Notes under the pieces: generated by a model
The model's input: only the letters and a program-made list of their open reading frames with translations
Database searches by the model: none
Told to the model about the DNA's origin: nothing
Assembly: GCA_012845835.1 (NCBI GenBank)
Contig: JABAKD010000006.1
Coordinates: forward strand, 5,234,818-5,298,817
Direction of reading: 5' to 3'
Origin: Undaria pinnatifida
Taxonomy: Eukaryota > Sar > Phaeophyceae > Laminariales > Alariaceae
DNA length: 64,000 nt
Position numbers and translations under genes: made by a program
In this document: positions 1 through 11,196 of the stretch, piece after piece
Layout: each line of letters begins with the position of its first letter
Numbering within the stretch: the first letter of the stretch is position 1

Positions 1-83
1 CAACGCAATGTCATGCCCTAGTACTGGGTACGACAGGCACAACATACATACGTCAGCAACAGAAATACATTGGAAGAGAGGAA

Positions 84-190
84 TACGAAATAAACAAAAA
101 CAAAAACAAAAACAAAAACAAAAAACAAAAAACAAAATAAGAAAACAAATAAAAACAAAGATAAAAATAAAACAAAAAATGAAACAAACA
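84..190. repeat. A-rich (CAAAAA)n microsatellite
   Basis: Runs of CAAAAA and related A-rich units on the + strand. The reading frames here translate to Lys/Gln or Phe/Val strings and are not genes. The flanking stretch to about 980 shows no gene; the only other pattern is a short GGCA run near 822-846. Confidence 0.8.
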
Positions 191-984
191 AAATGAAGGG
201 GAAATCGAAGAAACAACCCAACCGCAAGGGAGAGCCAAAGCTCGGAAAAGAAACATAATAAAATGAAATAAAATAAAGTAAAGTAAAACCAAAATAAGAT
301 AATCCGAACACGAGCCAAAAACCTGGACACGCAAGGAGGGAACAAAGGGGAAAAAAATACCCCAGAGAAAGACGAAAAGTGCTATGTACCTACTAGTCGG
401 CCTGTGCACTGCCTTGAACAAAATATTGTCGGAAGGCAAATGAAAAATAATTGAGGAAATAGAACTTAATCGATGTTTTTGGAAACAATTTGACACGAAT
501 TACTATCATACGAGACTGATGATGTGGACGAAAGGCCAACTACAAAGTAGGCTTTCGGGGATAGGATGCATATAATACCGGCACTACATACGAGCAACGC
601 ATACGTAGAATAGTTGCAACTAGTCCACGTATTATACTTTAACTACATTATACGAGGTGGTTTCAGCAGCAATCGAAACTTTTCGGCTCCAAGCGTTTGC
701 ACCTTGGTTTATGAGAGTCCGACAACGAAACCACCAGAAAATCCTACGGTGCGGTTCGGTGCGGTTCATCGAACCGATACGTAGGAAAAACCGCACCGTA
801 AAGGAGCCTGGAAATTACCAGGAAGGCAGGCAGGCAGGCAGGCAGGGTTGTGTGCATCATGACAACAAGGCGAAACGACTCCGTGATGGACGTTTTTCGA
901 TTTGTTTTTGTTTTTCTTCTACTCCAGGTAGCGTTTACCATATCATCTCACGGAAATAGCTTGTTCATCAGAAGTATCATGGCC

Positions 985-1180
985 TGCCCCACGAGGGAGG
1001 AGGGGGGGGGGGGGGGCTGTGACGGGTCTCCTTCGTCCAGTTTTCCCGCCTCTGGTCCCCCCCCCCCCCCCCCCCCTCCCGTCTCTCATTCCGGCGATTG
1101 TACGCGGCTGGCCTGTCCCCTTACTCTGACAGACAACTTCAACAGCCCAGAAACCAGAAGCCCCCCGCTACAACTAAATC
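985..1180 (+). repeat. Dispersed repeat J, copy 1
   Basis: Shares an ordered set of words with 2275-2460: GACGGGT, a poly-C run, TATTCCGGC-like, ACTCTG, CAGACAA and CAACAGCCC, then GAAACCA. It contains a G run (about 1002-1016) followed by a C run (about 1058-1075). No coding potential is recognised. From 1180 to 2270 I see no gene, only a 17-bp direct repeat (ACCGACACTCTATTACA) near 1856 and 2034 and a CTG run near 2057-2092. Confidence 0.6.
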
Positions 1181-2274
1181 TCCCGCACGTATCCCCCCAA
1201 AATTCGCTCCCCGTAGACCCCTACTTCCTCCCTCCCGGTCACCTCTATCGTCCCCAACCCCCCCTTCCCGCTTTAACTTTCCTGGTCGTGATGCAATCGG
1301 GTGGATGAGTGGGAGATTGCGATCGATCTTACCACGTGCTGTCTCCCTCTGTCCCTGCTCCTTCGCTCTCCTGCCGTCCGCTGTGAAGGAGTCGTGGTGC
1401 CGGATGTTGGGAGGGAAGGGACGCAGGGGTATCAGCTTCGCTTGGAGACAGCACCGGTTCTTCTTTGATGGTTTCTTATTACTGGCGTTGAGCTATGAGA
1501 AGCTCGAAGGAGACAGGAAAGGGGAAGGAGTGAGAGCATGGGGGTGGGGTGAGGCTCACAGAGTTCGCTTCACCCTCCAGCATTGCTGCTGTGCTCTCTT
1601 CTGGACCTTTACCTATGGAACGTACAAGGAACGTTCTCCTAGGTGTGCTATATTCCCAAGAGCGCTTAACGCGCTTACTTCTACCTATCTTGTCCAGAGG
1701 AGGACGTTCCATTACCGAGAACGTTCTTGTGGTATAAGCTAGCTATTCTCTACGGGTTATCCGCTTCACTAAGAATATTCCGTTCTAAGGGAATCTTCTT
1801 GTGGCCAATAGACCGTTACTCTGCGGACTATCTTACCGAATCTATTGCCCGCTATACCGACACTCTATTACATTAGCCCACCCTGAATAGTCGTATATGC
1901 AGACCTCAAGACGGTCGAAGGATGACGACAACGTTCATCCTAAAAGACCGGGAAAGGAGGTCGAAGATGCGGCTATTCGAAACAAACACATGAGGCTATA
2001 GATTCCCCCACACCTCGTAAAGAGGCCTAAAAACCGACACTCTATTACACCGCTCTCCTGCTGCTGCTGCGGCTGCTGCTGCTGCTGCTGTGCGTGTCCC
2101 TTAATTGTGTCAATTTTGTTGGAACTCCTTGGTCGTGTCTCGTGTTATCCCTAGACATCATTGTTCGTTCATCCACACTCCAGAATATTAAGGCATTATT
2201 CCTTTTTTCTCTACTGTTCACTCTTCCCGAGGAGACGTTTTTCACTAGTCTTTAGTATCATCACGTCCCCCATG

Positions 2275-2460
2275 GGAGGGGGACGGGTGACACTGCGACA
2301 GGTCTCCCTTGTCCGCCCCCCCCCCCCCCCCCCCCCCCCCCCAATCCCCCTATCTTATTCCGGCTATTTTAACGCGACTCACCTGCTTGCCGACTCTGGC
2401 AGACAATACCAACAGCCCCGAAACCATAAAACGTTCAGGAGTCGCGTTTTTAGCCTGCCC
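2275..2460 (+). repeat. Dispersed repeat J, copy 2
   Basis: Second copy of the block at 985-1180, with an expanded poly-C tract of about 24 bases at 2318-2342. It lies directly upstream of dispersed repeat E copy 1. Confidence 0.6.
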
Positions 2461-2584
2461 CTGTCGATATACGACCCACCCCCCCCCCTTCTCCGGCTAC
2501 TTACTAGAGCAGCTTTACGAGCAAGTCCACTGTACTCTGCTTCACCCTCCCTTGCTGCCGCCCTTAAAACATATATATATATAC

Positions 2585-3150
2585 AATGGTTGGCCTCGGT
2601 TGGCGCCGACGCTGTAAAACATTGTATGCATATTGTTGTTGGCGTTGGTTGGCAACGACGCTGTAAAACATGCCAGCTAGACAATCAGGGTGCCGTTTTT
2701 GGTTTTATTTTATTGTGTATGGCAGTCATCATGATGGTTTTCGATTTTGATCATATTGTGCGAGGTAGAAAACCCTAACTCCGCACGGGGAATGATCGCA
2801 TCACGCAGGGTGAATATGGTATGGCACCCACGAGCCAGTTACATAGTAAAACGTATTGCTGTCTCTGGAGTGGCCACACCAGAAAACAAAGTATGACTCA
2901 TTGGCGCTGTCACCCATAAGCAAGAAAGTAGGCACAAGGTGGCGAAGTCCGTCTTTCGAGCGGTTCTTGGAAGGATGCAGTTCACCTTTCCTGGGACTCG
3001 CCGAACACCTCACGGCGCTTCGCGCTTGGTGCAAACAAAGTCTGTCTGATTGGTGAAAACCCGACGTGCTCTGTCCCGGCATGGTATTGATGCGGGGGTC
3101 TATGGTCATACGACTACGACCTTGCACAAACTGAGTACACCCCCACGCAC
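2585..3150 (-). repeat. Dispersed repeat E, copy 1
   Basis: A block of about 560 bp shared with 4776-5330 (same orientation), and in reverse orientation with 62640-63000 and 63435-63780, plus a piece at 54345-54505. Shared words include GCGCTTCGCGC, GGAAGGATG, CCCGACGTGCTC and TGTGGTCATACGAC-like. The end next to CTGAGTACACCCCC is constant, as expected of a mobile-element terminus. On the minus strand it can be read as an ORF of 125 residues, but in other copies the frame is shifted or stopped, so I do not call a gene. Confidence 0.65.
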
Positions 3151-4775
3151 CCACCAGTACCCTCGCCATGACCCCCACTCTCCTCCCCTATTCCCTTTTT
3201 CTTCCGTTGAAGCGTATTTCCTCGGTGATCTTTGCCTTCCTCGTTCCCGTTCCTAGTTGCCCCCCCCCGAAGAATGCCTCCTCAGGCAGTAAACGTAATG
3301 CACCTACCCACCTCCCCTGCAAACGGTTATGATGTCTTGCACAAGAGCTGACGTATTACGGCCGAACTGATCCCTCCCCTCCCCCTTCCCACACCCCAGC
3401 GGTCGGCCGTCCCCCCCATTCCCATTTTCCCTGCCCACTGCACCGCTGAGCCAGAACATTGATCAATAACCAGCTCCCGTACCCGCCTTCCCGTCTCCTA
3501 ATCGTCGTTCGTCCGTCCAGCTCTGTTAGCCTGTATCCGCCGTGTACTCCCGTCTCCAGCTACGGCCTCCCTATCGCCTCGAACGATTTGTCCTAACCCA
3601 TGTTCTCCGTTGGAGCTATGTCGAGTAGAGATAAACGAAAGGCGCGTAACGCCTCCTTCCTCTCCCCGACAGGCCCTCCTCCCGACCCATACCGCTTCCC
3701 ATCTCCCATGAACCACTCCGTCCGCTTAGCACCCTCCTTGTTTTGCCACCTTCCTACCCACCACCCTAGCCCCTCTACTCTCGTACACATTCAGATGCAG
3801 CTTGCTTAGCAGCAGAGGGTCCCCCTCTTCCCCCCTCGTTCCGCTCCGGTGGCAATAAATTCGCAAATCTCCCAGCATCTGACTGCCGCTGCCTACCCTA
3901 CATCTACATATGGTGCTCGTGACTCTCCTCCCTACGCAAACACCACCTTCCCCAAATCTCTTCCTCTCTGTTGTGAGATCACCCCCCCCCAAGTGCTGCC
4001 CAGATGTGTCTCCCCGCCTTTGCGCGACCCGCGTGCCACGTCCGCCCGTTGACCTCCACTGCACGTTTTACCGGCCGCTGCATTAGTCCCAGCTCCTTTG
4101 CGTGGACGATTTTGGCGCGCCGCCTTCCGTTGTCTCCGAGGGATTCTCTCTCTCCTTTGCGGAGATAGCCCCCCTTGAAACCGAATCCAACTTTACGCGT
4201 TTTGACCCTCTTCCTGCTATCTCTCCCGGGCTCGTGTGCGGCGCCGCTGCCTCCTGCTCCCCGCGACGTATTGTACGTACACCCCGTGCCGCACTCGCCC
4301 CCCCCCCGCCCACCCCTCGCCTCACGGTCGCAGCCCCTACCCCGCCTCATTTTTTTTGTGTGTGTACATGCAAATGGTCATTGCGTCCGGTAGGGATAAC
4401 CTCTCTTCCTACCGGTTGTGCGCGGCTCCTTTTGTCACCCCTCCCTCCCCCGCTCACCGCCGCTGCCCTCCCTCCTCCCGGTCGTGCGCAGCCCCTTTTC
4501 CACCCCCACCCCTCCTCCCCATCGTGCGCTGCCCCTTCCCCCCCTCGCAGCCTTCCCCTCCTCCCCCCCTCCCCTCGCCTTTGCCCGCTCTCCCCCGCCT
4601 CCCTCTCAGTCGTGCGCAGGCCCTTCCCCCCGCACCCTCCCTCCTCCCGTTTGCTCGCAGTCCTTTTGGCCGCCCCCACCCCCCCTCCCCCCTCCTCTCC
4701 CGACCTCCTCTCCCCCCTCCTTACCTGAACCCCCCCCCCCCACACACCGCAGCCCCCCCTAAATATATATATATA
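3151..4775. other. C-rich, G-poor low-complexity tract
   Basis: The + strand is dominated by CCT/CCC/CTC words, rising toward 4400-4740. Long overlapping Pro/Ser/Leu-rich frames on one strand and Gly/Arg-rich frames on the other come from composition. No domains, splice sites or recognisable genes seen. Confidence 0.6.
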
Positions 4776-5330
4776 ATAGTCGGTCTCGGTTGCTACTGAC
4801 GTTGTGAAACATTGTATGTATATTGGGGTTGACGTTGGTTGGCAACGACACGCTGCTAAACATGCCAATGGATGCGTAAGCTAGACAACCATGGTGCCAT
4901 GATATCTGTCTTCATGGCATTGGCGGTCACGATGATGGTTATCGAGTTTGATCATATTGTGCGGGGTGGAAAACCCTAACTCCGCACAAGGGGACTAATC
5001 GCAGCACGTAGTGCGAATATGATAAGACACCCACGAGGCAGTCACATAGTGCTGTCTCTGAAGTTGCCGCACCAGAAAACAAAGTAACTCATTGGCGCTG
5101 TCACCCATAAACAAGACAGTAGGCACAAGGTGCATAAGTCCGTCTTACGAGCAGTTCTTGGAAGGATGAAGTTACCCTTCATGCGACTCGCCGACCACCT
5201 CACGGCGCTTCGCGCGTGGTGCAAGCAATGTCTGCCTGGCTGGTCAATACCCGACGTGCTCCGTCCCGGCGTAGTGTTGATGCGAGGGACTATGGTCATA
5301 CGACTACCACCAAGCACAAATTGAGTACAC
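4776..5330 (-). repeat. Dispersed repeat E, copy 2
   Basis: Second copy of repeat E in the same orientation as copy 1. It keeps a TATATATATA stretch at the start and the terminal word GAGTACACCCCCC. Small insertions and deletions relative to copy 1 break the minus-strand frame, supporting a non-coding or decayed element. Confidence 0.65.
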
Positions 5331-6640
5331 CCCCCCTCCCCTCCCTCCCGCCCCTAGCTCCCCGCCCGCCCTTCTTGCGCGATCCCGTCATCTCTTTTGC
5401 CGATGAGCCCTTGTTATGGCCTCGCGGCCGTGGACTCCCCCCTCGTGGTATTCCTCCGCCCCTTTTTCGTACGTAACTTGCGCCCCCACATGCGCGATGC
5501 CTTTGCCGCGCGCTTCCACACACCTAACGCGTGTTCCAACTCGTCAGCTCTGCATTGTTTCCTCCCCCTTTCCCGCACAGAACTGTGCCGCGCAGCCCTT
5601 TGGCTCCATTGGCGCCCCCTACTAGTCGTGCGAAGCCTCTTTGCCGCACACCTCGCCCGCCCCCCCGTGCGCGACGATCTTGCCACACACTTCCCTCTCC
5701 CTACACCGTGCGCACCGGCCCGGCCTGTGTGTCATCTCATCCCTCTCCTACACCGCCCCTCTGCCACGCAGCCTTTCGGCCCAATTGCTGCGGGCCCCCG
5801 CTAACCGCACCCTGCGCGGCACCTTTGCCGGGCAGCCCATTGACCCCCCTTCTCGGGTCGTGCTCTGCCCGCCGTGCTCAGCCCCGTTGCTGCACACCCT
5901 TCCCCCATCTGCACTATCCTTTGCGGCGCAGCCCTTACACGCGCCCCCCCCGCCCGGATCATGCTCAGCCCCAGTGATGCACCCACCCCACTACTTACGC
6001 GGCCACTTTGCCGCGCAACCTTTTGGTCTCGTGGCATGGGTTCACCCCTCCCGGTCATGCGCTGCACCGTTGCTGCACCCCGCCCCCCCACCCCACCCCC
6101 CTCCCGTGTGCGACCTCTTGCCGCACATTCCTTTATCCTGCTCGTGAGCGACCGTCCGGCCGCCACAGCCCTCCCGACCCATGTTTTTCGCGGCCCCTTT
6201 GCCGCACATGCCTGCCTTGCCGCCCCCGTAACTATGCAGCCCCGTTGCCGCCCAGCCCTTATTGGTCGCCCCGGGATTCGCCCACTCTCTCTTGCCGATA
6301 ATCTCGTGTGCGGCCTCGCCAACGTGTGACATCTCCTCCTTGCTCGTACCTAACGCTCTTGCGCCCCCCCAACCCCCCCTCGCGCGCAAAGATCCCTTCT
6401 CCCGAACTCCTACCCTTCCGCCCATACACGTTAGCGCGGAAAATGCATTTCCTCCCCCCTCGCCTGCGTGGCCTCGTAGCTGCCGCCCTCCCGCCGCCTC
6501 AAACTTTGACCTTTTTTGTTGCAAATTGTGCCGCACACCCCCCGCCCTGACCCTCTCCACAGTACCATCCCGCCTACCATTTGTTCTCTCCTGAACTCCC
6601 CCCCGTTGCCCCCTGAACACCCCTCCTCCCCCCTCTCCCT
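5331..6640. repeat. C-rich tract with degenerate short repeats
   Basis: The tract carries many variants of a short unit such as TTTGCCGCGCAGCCC and GTGCGCGACC, at irregular spacing. This gives six overlapping Pro/Ala/Arg-rich reading frames with no recognisable domain. It is probably a decayed satellite. Confidence 0.5.
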
Positions 6641-7180
6641 CCTTGTACTGCGTCTAGACAACCACATGCAAGACGAACACCACATGACGGTCCAACCCTC
6701 TGAGAGCTCCGCCCCAATACCTCACCAGAGCCACCGCATGAACCACAAACACCGCCACATGACGCCAAGAAACCCCCGAACATACCTACACTCCCCCCAA
6801 ACGAACACCCCTCAGCCGCGAGACCACTTCAGACTTCTCGACCTTTTTTTCTTGCGGGTTATGTCCCTCTTCGAACCCGCACCCTTCCCCCTGACCCTCG
6901 CCTGTACCACGCCGCCCCCTCTCTGTTCTCTCCAGACCTCCCTCCCCCCGCTCTTCCATCTTACGTTGCACCTGGACCACCAAAAGCAAGACAACCCCTC
7001 CCCGCCCCCTCTCCCCCCCTATACTGCACCTAAGTCACCATATGCACTACAAATACCACCACAGGACACCAAGACACGGCAGAACCCGACCCAACCACAC
7101 CTACAACCCCCTGAACAAACACCCCATAATCTACAGCAGAAACTCCAAAACACACGTACTACGTTTAAGCACACTTAACA
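6641..7180. repeat. Two diverged copies of a CA-rich block
   Basis: Two blocks, about 6645-6860 and 6930-7160, share the order GACAACCACATGCAAGAC-like, CCTCACCAGAGCCACC-like, ACCACCACA and CCTACACC words. The + strand is almost free of G. The long + strand frame across both (Pro/His/Thr-rich) is composition-driven. Confidence 0.45.
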
Positions 7181-7330
7181 CACTCTTGAAAGCACCTCTA
7201 AGCACACAGTAACACACCAAAGTACCAAAAATAAAACCACCCCATAAACTTTCCAGACATTACGAAGCACCGCGCCAAAAACACCGGAGCACCATAAACC
7301 ACCCTGCATCACGGCAGATCACACCAATGC

Positions 7331-7620
7331 ATCGAACTGCGCCCCAGACCCACACCAGAGCACATCGAGAAGCACCAACAAACCGCAACGGGCACACAAA
7401 ACACAGCATAAGCCACCTCAAGTGATCTGCATCGAACTGCGCCCCAGACCCACACCAGAGCACATCGAGAAGCACCAACAAACCGCAACGGGCACACAAA
7501 ACACAGCATAAGCCACCTCAAGTGATCTGCATCGAACTGCGCCCCAGACCCACACCAGAGCACATCGAGAAGCACCAACAAACCGCAACGGGCACACAAA
7601 ACACAGCATAAGCCACCTCA
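7331..7620 (+). repeat. Perfect 100-bp tandem repeat, about 2.9 copies
   Basis: Units start at 7331, 7431 and 7531 with the word ATCGAACTGC and appear identical by eye; the last ends at about 7620 in AGCCACCTCA. Period 100 is not a multiple of three, and the minus-strand frames running through it are repeats of one another in shifted frames. A recent tandem duplication or an assembly artefact would both explain it. Confidence 0.9.
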
Positions 7621-7719
7621 AAAAACTGAACACCGTCGAAAACCCCGCCGAAGACCGCCGAAATAAACCGCCCCTCAAAACTCATGCCACATACATAAAA
7701 ACATCCACAGACTCATCCC

Positions 7720-7945
7720 ACGGCAGGGTTTACTCTGTTGGGGGCCAAGCGTTCCTGACCGGTTGAGCTCCTCGCATGAGGAACTGCCGGCTATTTTGAT
7801 ACGTTTACTAGTGTAGTTGTTTTTTAGGACTAGCGCATAGCAAGTGCATAGCAAGTGTCGGGCGAATGGCGCGAGCGAATGCCTTCGAAGTCATGTTCGG
7901 AACCCAGAAAACGTATTTTGCCTCCCCACGGTGGGGTGACTCCAC
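7720..7945 (+). mobile_element. TIR element family B, copy 1
   Basis: Shares an ordered series of words with seven other places in the window: GGTTGAGCTCCTC, ACTAGCGCATAG, GCGAATGCCTTCGAAGTC and CCCCACGGTGGGGTGACTC. Better copies have inverted ends of the type CGTCCC...GGGTGCAG. No coding capacity, so it is treated as a non-autonomous (MITE-like) DNA element. Confidence 0.6.
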
Positions 7946-9555
7946 ACGCACGCATTAAACACCCTCCAAAGGCCACCCAAATCCCCCGTTTAACACCCGT
8001 ATTCCCTCTCCCTCTAAGCTGTTTCCCTGTTGGCCCCGTCCCTCTCGCTCGTCCAGTAGCCGTCTTCGCCGTTCACTCCATCTGTGGCCCCCACCACATT
8101 CGCGACATTCCCCGACATATGTTTCTCGGTCTCCCCCGGCCTCCCCCGGCCTCCCCCGGCCTCCATCTCATACGAAACCCCAATTTTTCAAACGATCAGC
8201 ATCTCTCCCTTGTGGTGAATGTCTTGGCCACGCGACCTGTTGCGATACGCGTGCACGTTCTCCATATTTATCATGATCGCGTCCACCAAACCTAAGCCAT
8301 GTCTCTTCATACAGATCGTCTCCTCAACATCTCTCTCGTACACTTTTTTTCCCCTGCCACCATCTCTCTGTACTAGGGTCTCGTGCAGTCTCACCATAGC
8401 CAGCAAAAAGCAATGCGAAAGAACAGGCTCCCAAAGCGACAGCGGTTAAGATGGGTACTCATTCCATCAACAACGCGGAGAACGGAGGGCGCCGACTCCA
8501 ACTCATCAGCAGGTTGGTCGGGGGGGGTGGGGGGAGACGCTATGCAGTTTTCATACCCGCCCCGGGCACCAGTTCAGGCGAAGGGTCTGCAGCTCTGTAC
8601 GCTGCATCGTTAAGGGGAAGTGGACTTCATGCATGAAAGTGCGGGCGGTCGACTGAAGCGGAAGAGGGAGCGTGCAGAACACGTTGCATTATGCCTCGAA
8701 TTCGATACGTGCTTTGGCGGGAAGGGGGGGGGGTGGGGGGTGCACAAACGGAGAAGATGGTAGACCCATAGTATATGGCAATGTTGTACAAGCACAGACA
8801 AGAATGGGGCTCTAGAGGAAGTTATGGACTGGTTGTAAGTATTGTACTTCGAAGGACATCATTATGGGGCTGGACAGAGAGACGGTGGCACCGCTTACAG
8901 GAAGGGACAACAAGTGCGGCAAAGAGTTGGCGAGGGGGAAAACGGCGGCAGAAGTAGCGAGTCGTTCGATGTACGTCCAGACACAGATGGGTATAGTTGG
9001 AACGGGGTATATGGGCAGATAGCAATAACAAGTGGTCACGGGTAAGAAGCGGGGGGCAAGGGATATCAACGACATGGTCTTGGAGGGGAGTTGGAAGGGA
9101 GGGCAAGGTGAAGGTTTGGGCGAGGAAAAAAAAGAAATAGACAAAATACAAGAAAAATGCCGAAGGGAAAGTGGGGGGTGGCGAGGGGAAGGTACTGATT
9201 AAAGCATGGCCGTAGTCGTATGACCATCGAGGGGGGGAGGGGGGGGGATTGACGACCCGGGAAGGGAGTCAAACCGGAAAAAAAGGGAGAGATCTGGACG
9301 CCGTTTGCGGGGAGGGGGCAAGGAGGGTAGGAGTGTCGGAGAGCTGAGGGAGACGACAAATAGGTGGTTGCCGCGCACACTCCTGAAGGGGACAAGGTGG
9401 GGCGCGGGGGGGGGTGGGGGGGGGTGGAGGGGGCAGGCGTTATCTGATGGGAAGAAAGACGGTAAGTGTGTAACCAAGTACATGTACACAACACACTATA
9501 AACGTGAAATTTCGATGGGAGGGTAGGCTTCTGGCGTGCGGTTGCAACTGGGATA
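7946..9555. other. No gene seen; G-rich and CT-rich stretches
   Basis: Contains a (CTCCCCCGGC)n run near 8128-8162, several long G runs (8520-8530, 8727-8740, 9228-9250, 9407-9430) and a 30-bp trace of repeat E near 9203-9230 (CATGGCCGTAGTCGTATGACC). ORFs here lack any recognisable motif. Confidence 0.5.
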
Positions 9556-9559
9556 CATG

Positions 9560-9800
9560 ATACGGTACCGTTGCACCATTTTTGTTTTCTGGAGCTCCTC
9601 AGCCTCACCAAAAAAACTCATTTTGAGCAAACTGATAGTGCATTCCGATTATATAACCCGTGTCATAGGTGTGCAAAAAACTCATTTTTGCACAACGAGA
9701 ATGAGATTCCGGCGATTTTGGGCGAAGGAGCCTTGTGGCTCAGAAACTATGTTAGCTAAAAAGTTCTCCCTCTATCGTACGATCGTGGCACTCGTCCTGG
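9560..9800 (+). mobile_element. TIR element family A, degenerate copy
   Basis: Keeps GGAGCTCCTC, ATTCCGGCGATTTTGGGC, AAGGAGCC, CAGAAAC and CTCTATCGTACGATCG in the same order as better copies at 10299-10558 and 61970-62239. The ends have decayed. Confidence 0.5.
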
Positions 9801-10298
9801 GAAGGGTCAATCGCGTTTCATTGCTGCGAGAAGCACGGGGGTTGGACGGGCTTGGGAGCGGGGGTGCATAACATGTGTATTCACACCCGGGACAGACGTT
9901 TGCTCGCGTACACACGTATACAAGACAATGGGTTGCCAACACTATGTACCAGTCTGGAGTGGATCCTACCATGATTGACAGTACTGACGGAGTGGCATAG
10001 GTTCCATCCGTTCAAAATGACGAATGGGGAAGCGCAGTTCGGGGGGGAGAAATCACGGTGATAAATTATGTCAGCTTGAGAGCGGGTAGACTGCCGTTCT
10101 AGTGCAGGGCGGCGAGGAAGAAGTTGCCTGAATGCTGATGTCTATAAAGCACCGCCTTGTAAGGGAGGTGCTCCATTCGCGCAGCACGACCGGAGGGAGG
10201 TCGGGCGCGTTTTTATGTAGGTTAAGGGAGGCGTATACAGGCGGGACAAGGGGGCGCCGGATTCCCTTCCCCCACCCCCTTTCGGTATTTCGGTTCAG

Positions 10299-10558
10299 GA
10301 CGCGTTCTACGATGATAGAGGTGCACCACGTTTTTTCTGGGGTTTCCTCAATTTAGGAGCTTAAGACCTCTCCCAGAAAGCCTGATTTAGATAAACCTAA
10401 AACTGCTACCACCAGACGAAAAATCCCATGGCGTACGTACACAACGAAAATCAGGCCAAAATAGTAACCTATTTCTCCGGCGATTTTGGGTCAAGGAGCC
10501 ATGTCACCCAGAAATAATTTCAGACAAAAACAGGCACCTCTTTTTCGTAGCGTTCGTC
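10299..10558 (+). mobile_element. TIR element family A (MITE-like), well preserved
   Basis: A 260-bp element. The left end GACGCGTTCTACGATGATAG matches the reverse complement of the right end, GACGAACGCTACG, followed on both sides by AGAGGTGC. It is flanked by the tetranucleotide TCAG on both sides, a plausible 4-bp target-site duplication. The interior has GGAGCTTAAGAC, AATCCCATGG and CGATTTTGGGTCAAGGAGCC, found in many other copies here. There is no ORF, so it would depend on a transposase elsewhere. Confidence 0.7.
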
Positions 10559-10564
10559 TCAGAT

Positions 10565-11190
10565 GTGGTGAGAGTAGAGGCGGGCGCCTTTTTTCCTGGA
10601 GCTCCTCACTTACGGAGGTTCTACACCATATTTACCATCTTAACCGAAAGAAGCGATCTCAAGCAAAGCGAAAGTGCAGTCCGATGAAAAGAACTCCTCG
10701 TGTTGACCGATTCTACGATAGCCCCCCCCCCCACCCAAAACCAGCGATTTTCTTTTAAAAAAACGTTTCGCTGGTGCTCGGTAGGAGGAAGAGGGTTGAA
10801 TGAAAAACACATCTCCATGTGCTTTCTTGTTTGGGTTGAATGAAAAACACATCTCCATGTGCTTTCTTGTTTGGGTTGAATGAAAAACACATCTTCACGT
10901 GCTTTCTTGTTTGCGAAGGACTATCGACCGATGACGTCGGGCGGTGGCAATGTGCACTGTATTTCAGGAGACACGGCTACGAGCTGGTTTCAAAACCGGC
11001 GATTTCGTTAAAGAAACGTTGGAGGGGGGCTACCGTAGAGAACGACTCTGTTCCAGTCCCAGGTATGTATGCAAAACAGTATTTGCTCTAAACAAGAACG
11101 TCATTCCCAGGATTTTTGGGTCAGGAGCCTCTTCATACAGAAACACAAAAATCGCCTTAAGGGATAGCTCTATCGAATGACCGATCATGC
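10565..11190 (+). mobile_element. Family A element split by a family C element
   Basis: The left half (to about 10710) runs from GGCGGGCGCC through GGAGCTCCTCAC to GTGCAGTCCGATGAAAAG. The right half (from about 11050) resumes with CCCAGGTATGTATGC and GGATTTTTGGGTCAGGAGCC. The break falls exactly where other family A copies read straight through, and the intervening 10711-11042 is a family C copy. Confidence 0.6.
10711..11042 (+). mobile_element. TIR element family C, copy with internal 40-bp triplication
   Basis: The left end TTCTACGATAGCCCCCCC is inverted at the right end (GGGGGGCTACCGTAGA). Conserved interior words are AACGTTTCGCTG, GACTATCGACCGATGACG and AAAACCGGCGATTTCGTT. Uniquely here, a 40-bp piece beginning GGGTTGAATGAAAAACAC is present three times (10794-10833, 10834-10873, 10874-10912). 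No coding capacity. Confidence 0.65.
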
Positions 11191-11196
11191 GTTACG

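Noticed and set aside
1098-1742. 214-residue + strand frame
   Set aside because: It overlaps repeat J and low-complexity DNA, has no motif, and several frames in the same place are equally long.
4102-6620. Many overlapping 100-208-residue Pro/Ser/Ala frames on both strands
   Set aside because: Caused by C-rich composition with few stop codons; no domain, splice signal or codon pattern supports a gene.
7331-7620. CRISPR-like array
   Set aside because: The repeats are contiguous 100-bp units without spacers; the genome looks eukaryotic.
7260-7678. Three similar minus-strand frames of 79-96 residues
   Set aside because: They are the same 100-bp repeat read in successive frames, not a gene family.
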